Source: Streptosporangiaceae bacterium (lineage in GTDB: Bacteria > Actinomycetota > Actinomycetes > Streptosporangiales > Streptosporangiaceae). From it: a stretch of 7,615 nt of DNA. The stretch spans positions 1-7,615 of the forward strand of contig JASHYW010000189.1 in assembly GCA_030042885.1 (NCBI GenBank). The letters run 5' to 3'. The notes beneath the pieces are model-generated. The model did no database searches and was not told where the DNA came from. It saw nothing but the letters and a program-made list of their open reading frames with translations. Shown here in pieces: positions 1 through 4,491 of this stretch (positions are counted from its first letter, which is position 1; the number at the start of each line of letters is the position of its first letter). A program made the translations under genes and the position numbers.

Positions 1-486
1 GGCCACCAGCTCCTCGCCGTCACGGTACGGCGAGCGGATCGTGCGCAGCTCCGGGTTGACCTCGAGCACGCCGGAGCCCAGGCCGGCCCGGATCGGCAGG
101 AACGGCAGCCGGTGCGCGGCGGCCAGCAGGCCCCAGTGCAGCATGCCCTCGTCCAGCTCGGTCAGCTCGACCGTGCCGTCCTGCCTGCCCCGGCGGAAGT
201 GCGGCTCCAGGGCGATCGAGTCCAGCGACGCGAAGCCGGTGACGACCCGCTTGGCCTGGCCGGACGCGACCAGCAGCCCGACGTCGGGGCCCGCGTACGA
301 CACCACGGTGAGGTTCTTCAGCGGCGACCGCACGATGGCGCGGACCAGGGCCATCGGCTTGCGCCGCGATCCCCACCCGCCGATCCCGATCGTCATCCCG
401 TCGCGCAGCTCCGCGACGACCTCATCGGGAGTCAGTGTTAGCCCGGGGGGACGACCCCCCGGAACCCCCCGCTGCCGGGGCCCCAC
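1..486 (-). CDS. ipdA: CoA-transferase-family ring hydrolase, alpha subunit (IpdA), N-terminal part
   Basis: In Mycobacterium, IpdA pairs with IpdB to form a CoA-transferase-fold hydrolase that opens the last steroid ring (ring C) of the CoA-linked cholesterol intermediate COCHEA-CoA in the cytoplasm. The minus-strand frame reads LTPDEVVAELRDGMTIGIGG, then WGSRRKPMALVRAIVRSPLK, and later ELDEGMLHWGLLAAAHRLPF and LPIRAGLGS. These are the conserved opening blocks of this family (Rv3551-like). About 145 family-like residues are present; the rest runs off the left edge. The start is uncertain: the in-frame candidates are GTG at 486, CTG at 435 and ATG at 396. ATG 396 would cut into the conserved block and CTG is rare, so 486 is given as the outer limit. 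It follows echA20 on the same strand, as in known sterol clusters. Family identity is firm; the start is weak. Confidence 0.87.
   Translation of the reverse strand, partial: MGPRQRGVPGGRPPGLTLTPDEVVAELRDGMTIGIGGWGSRRKPMALVRAIVRSPLKNLTVVSYAGPDVGLLVASGQAKRVVTGFASLDSIALEPHFRRGRQDGTVELTELDEGMLHWGLLAAAHRLPFLPIRAGLGSGVLEVNPELRTIRSPYRDGEELVA
443..462. repeat. Perfect 8-bp-stem GC hairpin at the ipdA 5' end
   Basis: CCGGGGGG (443-450), loop ACGA (451-454), CCCCCCGG (455-462). On the ipdA strand it reads CCGGGGGG-TCGT-CCCCCCGG and ends only 7 bases before the CTG at 435. It could hinder ribosome loading or mark a dispersed actinomycete intergenic palindrome. A further C6 run follows at 465-470. No T-run follows on either strand, so a classical terminator is less likely. 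Confidence 0.7.
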
Positions 487-514
487 CCACCTCCCCGTTC
501 CCCCTTCACTGCCT

Positions 515-594
515 CGCCTTCCCTCGTCGCTCGTGCCTTGTTCCCCGCTCACCTCCGGGGCGCCTTCAAGGCGCCGCCTTCCCTCGTCGCTCGT
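515..594. repeat. Identical 20-bp direct repeat, two copies 60 bp apart
   Basis: CGCCTTCCCTCGTCGCTCGT occurs at 515-534 and again at 575-594, in the echA20-ipdA spacer. Related CTCGCTCGT-like sequence recurs near 632-641. The unit looks like a tandemly spread spacer repeat rather than coding sequence. Confidence 0.8.
559..575. repeat. Inverted repeat between the 20-bp repeats
   Basis: GGCGCCTT-C-AAGGCGCC is a perfect 8-bp inverted repeat around a single base. As RNA it would form a 7-bp GC stem with a 3-base loop. It lies 77 bp downstream of the echA20 stop, so it could act as an attenuator or mRNA-stabilising hairpin between echA20 and ipdA. No T-run follows it on the minus strand. Confidence 0.55.
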
Positions 595-600
595 TCCTCG

Positions 601-675
601 CTCCTCAGTCCAGGCAGCGCCGCGCCCCTCAGGCTCGCTCGTTTTGGCTCCTCAGTCCAGGCGACGCCGCGCCCC
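601..675. repeat. 28-bp direct repeat; one copy contains the echA20 stop
   Basis: Copy A (601-628) and copy B (648-675) match at 26 of 28 positions, differing only by AG versus GA in the middle (CTCCTCAGTCCAGGC, then AG or GA, then CGCCGCGCCCC). Copy B contains the echA20 stop codon (652-654) and its last seven codons. Copy A is a non-coding duplicate 47 bp away, so it lies in another reading phase. Confidence 0.8.
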
Positions 676-1422
676 GGCGTCACGTTTCCCGTCCACGAAG
701 GCCTGGCGCGCCCGGTCACCAGAGCCGGCCAGGTTCAGCTCGAAGGTGAAGCCCTGCTCGTACCGGTAGGAGCGCTTGACGTCGACCGGGTCGATGCCGT
801 TCAGCGACTGCTTGGCCAGCCGGATGACGGCCGGGTCCTTGGCCGCGATCTCCTCCGCCAGGCGCTGTGCGGCCTCGCGCAGCTCCTTGCGTGGCACCAC
901 CTCCACTACCGTGCCGAAGGCGAGCAGCTGCCGCGCGGTGACGGTCCGGCACGTGTAGACCATGGCCCGCATCAGCGGCTGCGGCACCAGCCGGGCCAGG
1001 TGGGTGGCCGCGCCCAGCGCGCCTCGGTCGACCTCGGGCAGCCCGAACGTCGCGTCCTCGGCCGCGATGACGATGTCCGCGTTGCCCGCCAGGCCCACGC
1101 CGCCGCCCAGGCAGAAGCCGTGCACGGCGGCGATCACCGGCACCGGGCAGTCGTAGACGGCGGCGAACGCGGCGAAGCAGCCCTGGCTGGCGCCTAGCAG
1201 CGCCTGGTTCCCCTCGGTCCGCTGCATTTCCTTGATGTCCACGCCGGCGCAGAAGCCGCGGCCCTCGGCGGCCAGGATCACGGCCCTGGTCGCGGGGTCG
1301 GCGCCCGCCGCGGTGACCGCGGCCGCCAGCTCCCGCCAGCCTTGTGCGGGCAGCGCGTTGACGGGCGGGAAATCGATGACCACCTCGGCGATCCCGTCAG
1401 CGGTGCGCACCTCGACGCTCAT
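652..1422 (-). CDS. echA20: Enoyl-CoA hydratase/isomerase-family steroid ring hydrolase (EchA20)
   Basis: This is a crotonase-fold protein of 256 residues. In M. tuberculosis EchA20 (Rv3550) hydrolytically opens steroid ring D, turning HIEC-CoA into COCHEA-CoA, the step before IpdAB. Visible are an oxyanion-hole segment GRGFCAGVDIKEMQRTEG (residues 54-71), HGFCLGGGVGLAGNADIVIA (101-120), FGLPEVDRGALGAATHLARL (126-145) and a C-terminal YRYEQGFTFELNLAG block, all very close to mycobacterial EchA20 as I recall it. The Glu of PEVDRG (E130) matches the second catalytic Glu of classical crotonases; the position of the first Glu is Gly110. The last 12 or so residues (GKRDAGARRRLD) go beyond the usual end, and the final codons lie in a repeat. 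ATG 1422 has GGAG only two bases upstream, a tight ribosome-binding site. It is divergent from the dehydrogenase and upstream of ipdA. Confidence 0.92.
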   Translation of the reverse strand: MSVEVRTADGIAEVVIDFPPVNALPAQGWRELAAAVTAAGADPATRAVILAAEGRGFCAGVDIKEMQRTEGNQALLGASQGCFAAFAAVYDCPVPVIAAVHGFCLGGGVGLAGNADIVIAAEDATFGLPEVDRGALGAATHLARLVPQPLMRAMVYTCRTVTARQLLAFGTVVEVVPRKELREAAQRLAEEIAAKDPAVIRLAKQSLNGIDPVDVKRSYRYEQGFTFELNLAGSGDRARQAFVDGKRDAGARRRLD

Positions 1423-1428
1423 CGCTCC

Positions 1429-1496
1429 ATCACCCGCGCCTGCGCTGCTCGCTGTCTCACCCGCACCGCCATGGCCGAATCACCCGCGCCCGCGCT
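1429..1496. repeat. Direct repeats in the divergent spacer
   Basis: ATCACCCGCGCC(T/C)GCGCT occurs at 1429-1446 and 1479-1496, 17 of 18 bases identical and exactly 50 bp apart. A partial copy sharing TCACCCGC lies between them (1457-1464; the outer copies of this core are at 1430-1437 and 1480-1487). All lie in the echA20 upstream region. They could be repeated protein-binding sites or a local duplication. Confidence 0.6.
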
Positions 1497-1530
1497 TGAC
1501 CTAGCGTTTGCTTGGGCGCGAGCCTAACAT
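1496..1530 (+). promoter_or_regulatory. Candidate promoter/operator of the divergent sterol genes
   Basis: An imperfect inverted repeat CCTAGC-GTTT-GCTTGG (1500-1515; 5 of 6 arm pairs match) overlaps a -35-like TTGACC (1496-1501). A TANNNT-type -10 element, TAACAT (1525-1530), ends six bases before the dehydrogenase ATG. With no Shine-Dalgarno sequence present, this placement suggests a leaderless transcript starting at or next to that ATG. The -35-like to -10 spacing (23 bp) is too long for a normal pair, so the TTGACC may be incidental. The mycobacterial KstR2 consensus (CAAGnnCTTG core) is not present, so any TetR-type regulator would use a different site. Confidence 0.35.
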
Positions 1531-1539
1531 GGCGCCATG
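1528..1539. repeat. 12-bp perfect palindrome over a start codon
   Basis: CATGGCGCCATG is a perfect palindrome whose last three bases are the dehydrogenase start codon (1537-1539). It could be an operator half-set or chance sequence. Confidence 0.5.
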
Positions 1540-2349
1540 CAGCCCGTCGACCAACCGTATCCCGGCTTGTCCGGCAGCCGGGTGATCGTGACCGGCGGGA
1601 CCAGGGGCATCGGGGCGGGCATCGCGCGGGGGTTCCTGCGCTCCGGCGCGCGGGTGCTGGTCTGCGGCAGGAACGAGCCGCCGGACCAGGCCGCCCTGCC
1701 GGCCGCGGGCGGCCGGACCGCCGAGTTCACCCGCGCGGACGTCAGGGACCCGGACCAGGCGCGGGGCCTGGTCGCGGCCGGGGCGGACCTGTTCGGCGGC
1801 CTGGACGTGGTGGTCTGCAACGCGGGCGGTTCCCCGCCCGCCCCGGCCGCCACCGCGTCGCCGCGGTTCCACGCCAGGATCATCGAGCTGAACCTGACCG
1901 GACCGCTGCACGTGGCGCAGGGCGCCAACGAGGTGATGCAGGGCCAGGCCGAAGGCGGGTCGATCATCATGATCGGCAGCGTGAGCGGCACCCGGCCCTC
2001 GCCCGGCACGGCGGCGTACGGCGCCGCCAAGGCCGGCCTGCATCACCTGGCGACCAGCCTGGCCATCGAGTGGGCACCCAAGGTCCGGGTGAACACCGTG
2101 GTGCCTGGGTTCGTGGCTACCGAGTCTTCCGCCGGGCACTACGGGGACGCAGACGGGGTGGCGGCCGTGGCCGCCACCGTGCCGCTGCGCCGGATGGCGA
2201 CCCCGGATGACGTGGCCGAGGCGTGCCTGTTCCTGGCCTCGCCCCGGGCCGCCTACGTCAGCGGCGCGTGCCTGACCCTGCACGGCGGCGGCGAGCCCCC
2301 GGCGTTCCTGGCCGCGCGCCTGCCCGTTCGGCAGGGGCCGTCCCGGTAG
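1537..2349 (+). CDS. Short-chain dehydrogenase/reductase of the sterol cluster (Rv3549c-like)
   Basis: A classical SDR of 270 residues, expected to be a cytoplasmic NAD(P)-dependent oxidoreductase acting on a hydroxyl or keto group of a CoA-linked steroid remnant; the exact substrate is not known to me. Rossmann motif TGGTRGIG (19-26), acidic D68, NAGG (95-98), N119, catalytic S148, Y161 and K165 are all in place. The stretch VRVNTVVPGFVATE and the ending YVSGACLTLHGGGEPPAFLA are typical of the Rv3549c-type family. ATG 1537 is chosen because it gives the usual short lead-in to the Rossmann motif; no Shine-Dalgarno is visible and a -10-like TAACAT lies just upstream, so leaderless translation is likely. 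It is divergent from echA20, as in mycobacteria, and followed after 11 bp by the amidohydrolase, so the two are probably co-transcribed. Confidence 0.9.
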   Translation: MQPVDQPYPGLSGSRVIVTGGTRGIGAGIARGFLRSGARVLVCGRNEPPDQAALPAAGGRTAEFTRADVRDPDQARGLVAAGADLFGGLDVVVCNAGGSPPAPAATASPRFHARIIELNLTGPLHVAQGANEVMQGQAEGGSIIMIGSVSGTRPSPGTAAYGAAKAGLHHLATSLAIEWAPKVRVNTVVPGFVATESSAGHYGDADGVAAVAATVPLRRMATPDDVAEACLFLASPRAAYVSGACLTLHGGGEPPAFLAARLPVRQGPSR

Positions 2350-2350
2350 C

Positions 2351-2355
2351 GGGAG
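2351..2355 (+). promoter_or_regulatory. Ribosome-binding site fixing the amidohydrolase start
   Basis: GGGAG lies five bases before GTG 2361 and directly after the dehydrogenase stop. It favours GTG 2361 over the in-frame GTG at 2223, which lies inside the dehydrogenase gene and would add 46 arginine-rich residues that look out of frame. Confidence 0.7.
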
Positions 2356-2360
2356 AAACC

Positions 2361-3599
2361 GTGGAACACGGGACCGCCCGCCAGGCCGGTGGAAGGCTGG
2401 CGGTCCGCGCAGGCCGGGCGTTCGACGGGCGGGCGGCGATCCCCGGCGGGGCGCTGGTCCTGTGCGCTGACGGGCAGATCGTGGGCGTCGAGCCTGGCCC
2501 GGCCGCGGCGCCGGAGGGCTGGCCGGTCGCGGAGTACCCGGGCGGTACGGTGCTGCCCGGAATGATCGACTGCCACGTCCATCTGTGCGGGGATTCCCGC
2601 GACGGGGCCCTGGATCGCCTGGCGGGCTATGCCGATGAAGATCTGGACCGGGTGATCGGGGCGGCGCTTCGCGCGCAGCTGGCCGCGGGCGTGACCACCG
2701 TGCGTGACCTGGGCGATCGCCGGTGGGCCGTGCTCAGCTGGCGCGACCGCGTGGCCGTCGGCACGGCCGGCTTCCCCAGCCCGGCCATCGTGGCGTCCGG
2801 GCCGCCGATCACCACCCCGGGCGGTCATTGCTGGTTCATGGGCGGCGAGACCAGCCACCCCGGCGCGCTCCGCGCCGCGATACGCGAACGTGCCGACCAC
2901 CGCGTGGACATCATCAAGGTCATGGCCAGCGGCGGGGTCATGACGCCCGGCACGGACGTCCTCGCCTGCCAGTACTCGCTGGAGCACCTGCGGACCCTGG
3001 TCGAGGAGGCGCACGCCTGCGGCCTGCCGGTCACGGCGCACGCGCACGGGCTGTCGGCCGTGATCCAGGCGGCAGAGGCCGGCGTCGACGGGATCGAGCA
3101 CTGCAGCTGCCTGACCGAACGCGGCATCGAGCAGCCCGCCGGCTTGCTGGCGCGGCTGGCCGCGAACCGGACCGTCATCTGCCCCACGCTGGGAGTCGTT
3201 CCCGGCGCCATTCCATCGCCGGCCGCCCTGGCGCTGCAAGAACGGACCGGATCCACCCTGGCGGCCCGGCAGGCCATGACCGGCAAGCTGTACCAGGCCG
3301 GCGTCCGGCTCGTCTCAGGGGCCGACGCCGGCATCGCCGACGGCAAACCGCACGGCATCCTGGCGCTCGCCATCGCCGACCTGGTGGCCGGCGGCGTTCC
3401 GGCCGGCGACGCCATCGCATCGGCCACCTCGCTGGCCGCCGATGCCTGCGGGCTGGGCGGCCGTAAGGGACGGCTGCACCGCGGCTACGACGCCGACCTC
3501 GTCGTCGTCCACGCTGACCCCCTCGCCGACATCGGTGCCCTCACCGCGGTCCAGGCCGTCTACCTGGGCGGCCGGCCCGTCAGCGAACGCGGCGGCTAG
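2361..3599 (+). CDS. Metal-dependent amidohydrolase (imidazolonepropionase-like/prolidase-like)
   Basis: A 412-residue member of the amidohydrolase superfamily, likely a cytoplasmic hydrolase of an amide, lactam or imide-like bond. A short beta-sandwich start precedes a TIM-barrel domain. GTVLPGMIDCHVHL carries the metal-binding H72 and H74. K186 in VDIIKVMASGGV is the likely carboxylated lysine, H227 (TAHAHG, 225-230) and H247 (GIEHCS) are metal ligands, and D322 (SGADAG) is the catalytic aspartate. The ending RKGRLHRGYDADLVVVHADP is the typical return to the sandwich domain. The full metal site suggests an active binuclear or mononuclear enzyme. The substrate cannot be told from sequence; relatives include Xaa-Arg/Xaa-Pro-type dipeptidases and imidazolonepropionases. 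Its coupling to the sterol SDR (11-bp gap, own Shine-Dalgarno) suggests co-expression but does not prove a steroid role. Confidence 0.88.
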   Translation: MEHGTARQAGGRLAVRAGRAFDGRAAIPGGALVLCADGQIVGVEPGPAAAPEGWPVAEYPGGTVLPGMIDCHVHLCGDSRDGALDRLAGYADEDLDRVIGAALRAQLAAGVTTVRDLGDRRWAVLSWRDRVAVGTAGFPSPAIVASGPPITTPGGHCWFMGGETSHPGALRAAIRERADHRVDIIKVMASGGVMTPGTDVLACQYSLEHLRTLVEEAHACGLPVTAHAHGLSAVIQAAEAGVDGIEHCSCLTERGIEQPAGLLARLAANRTVICPTLGVVPGAIPSPAALALQERTGSTLAARQAMTGKLYQAGVRLVSGADAGIADGKPHGILALAIADLVAGGVPAGDAIASATSLAADACGLGGRKGRLHRGYDADLVVVHADPLADIGALTAVQAVYLGGRPVSERGG

Positions 3600-3662
3600 A
3601 CCGGGTAGCGGGTGAGGGTAGGTGCGTGGCTGCGGCCAGACGGGGTTCGCCATCTCAGGACG

Positions 3663-3699
3663 CCAGGTTGATCCCCCAGACGGGCTGAGGGATCACTGG
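3663..3699. terminator. Candidate bidirectional terminator between convergent genes
   Basis: CCAG (3663-3666), bulge GT, TGATCCC (3669-3675), 13-base loop, GGGATCA (3689-3695), CTGG (3696-3699): 11 base pairs with one two-base bulge. It lies 63 bp after the amidohydrolase stop and 67 bp after the end of the oppositely oriented membrane-protein gene, almost exactly in the middle. There is no strong T-run, which is common for actinomycete terminators. Apart from this hairpin, the 167 bp from 3600 to 3766 hold nothing I recognise. Confidence 0.6.
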
Positions 3700-3766
3700 T
3701 ACTCGATTGTCATTCTCAGCGCAGCCTGCCCGCCCGTTACTCTGCCGCGCCATCAGCGCCTTCCGT

Positions 3767-4117
3767 TCATTCCTGCGGTTCCTGCCACAGGGCACCTGGA
3801 GGCAGGGGCTGCTCCCACGATCCCGGCGTGCCCTGCGCAGGCACCGAAGGCTGCTGCGCAGTAAGGTCCTTGCCCTTGCTGCGGCTACGGCGGAGGCGGA
3901 TGAGCGGCTCGCCTCGCCGCTGCTGCTGAATGCGCCTTTTCTCCTGTGCCCGGCGGATCTTCATGTCCTCGGTCGCTGGCAGGAACGCGATGATGAGGAT
4001 GCCGATCACCGAGAGCAGCAGCCCCAGCAGGAAGCCCTGGACGGCACGTCCCTTGCGGTTCCCGATGGCGAGCCCGGTCAGCGCGGTGACGATGAGCAAA
4101 GCAACTAGTCCGGCCAT
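3767..4117 (-). CDS. Small two-helix membrane protein with basic cytoplasmic tail, function unknown
   Basis: A 116-residue protein. Residues 3-19 (LVALLIVTALTGLAIG) and 27-46 (QGFLLGLLLSVIGILIIAFL) form two hydrophobic helices joined by a short basic turn NRKGRAV, a hairpin with both ends probably on the same side. Next comes a charged stretch with coiled-coil character (KIRRAQEKRRIQQQRR, about 53-68), then a basic and finally a Pro/Gln-rich tail. The KGR...GF.LGLLLS.IG pattern resembles a common group of uncharacterised small membrane proteins, often annotated as hypothetical or superinfection-immunity-like; I cannot name a function. GGGAGG touches ATG 4117, and AAGGAG lies 13 bases upstream, so the ribosome-binding spacing is unusual. 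It is convergent with the amidohydrolase and has no partner gene. Confidence 0.72.
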   Translation of the reverse strand: MAGLVALLIVTALTGLAIGNRKGRAVQGFLLGLLLSVIGILIIAFLPATEDMKIRRAQEKRRIQQQRRGEPLIRLRRSRSKGKDLTAQQPSVPAQGTPGSWEQPLPPGALWQEPQE

Positions 4118-4246
4118 CCTCCCGCACCCTCTCCTTATCCGCAGAACGAGCTTCGCATAATTCTCGGCAGTGGTTGCGAGCTGGTAAGCCTGGCCGCCCT
4201 GCTGATCCGGCCACGAGATCGCATTGGCCGCGTTCGCAGGGGCGTT

Positions 4247-4289
4247 GTTCCCGGCAGCGACCGCCGCAGACGGGGCCGCGACCGGGAAC
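4247..4289. repeat. 8-bp inverted repeat in the spacer before the HNH remnant
   Basis: GTTCCCGG (4247-4254) and CCGGGAAC (4282-4289), separated by 27 bases. It lies downstream of the HNH-remnant stop on the minus strand and upstream of the small membrane gene. It may be a terminator-like structure or an element end; evidence is thin. I see no gene in the remaining sequence of 4118-4355, only a 10-bp palindrome CACGGCCGTG at 4345-4354 beside the HNH stop. Confidence 0.35.
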
Positions 4290-4355
4290 AGAGTAGCGTG
4301 GCCGCTCCCCGATGACTATCCCGCAGCCTCGCCACGATCGACCGCACGGCCGTGG

Positions 4356-4487
4356 CTAGCCGGGGTATCTGGTGGGGGTGGTGGCGTAGGTACGGCCGGA
4401 GGGTGTCCGCCAGACGAGGACGCCGGGTTCGGGCTGATCCAGCCACCAGCCTTCGGCCTGTTTACAGCGGTGGTGGTGACGACAGAG
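4356..4487 (-). pseudogene. C-terminal remnant of a DUF222/13E12-type HNH endonuclease
   Basis: The minus-strand frame ending at TAG 4356-4358 reads LCRHHHRCKQAEGWWLDQPE, then PGVLVWRTPSGRTYATTPTRYPG. The CRHHHR-K block is the last part of the HNH nuclease motif, and QPEPGVLVW-TP-GRTY-T-P is the characteristic tail of DUF222/13E12-repeat HNH proteins, which are multi-copy in actinomycetes. Only 43 codons remain of a protein usually 400 or more residues long. Upstream of Leu (base 4487) the same frame turns into sequence that is merely the antisense of the neighbouring gene, so the N-terminal DUF222 part and most of the HNH domain are lost. It abuts the PEP-utiliser fragment on the opposite strand. 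The identity rests on a short but very typical motif. Confidence 0.75.
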
Positions 4488-4491
4488 GCGG

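Noticed and set aside
515..675. CRISPR-like array
   Set aside because: Only two copies of each repeat, unequal spacing, no constant repeat-spacer pattern and no cas genes.
41..769. Long plus-strand open frame across ipdA and the repeat island
   Set aside because: Antisense to the convincing IpdA frame; Ser/Pro/Arg-rich composition with no domain; a by-product of high GC.
538..1197. Plus-strand open frame of 219 codons antisense to echA20
   Set aside because: Antisense to the strong EchA20 match; Arg/Gly/Ala-rich with no motif.
1501..2283. Minus-strand open frame of 260 codons antisense to the dehydrogenase
   Set aside because: Covers the SDR motifs in antisense; composition is typical of a shadow frame.
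2223..2360. Upstream GTG start for the amidohydrolase overlapping the dehydrogenase
   Set aside because: The added residues are Arg/Pro-rich and unlike the family; GGGAG sits correctly before GTG 2361.
2253..3239. Minus-strand open frame of 328 codons antisense to the amidohydrolase
   Set aside because: No recognisable domain, while the plus-strand frame has a complete metal site.
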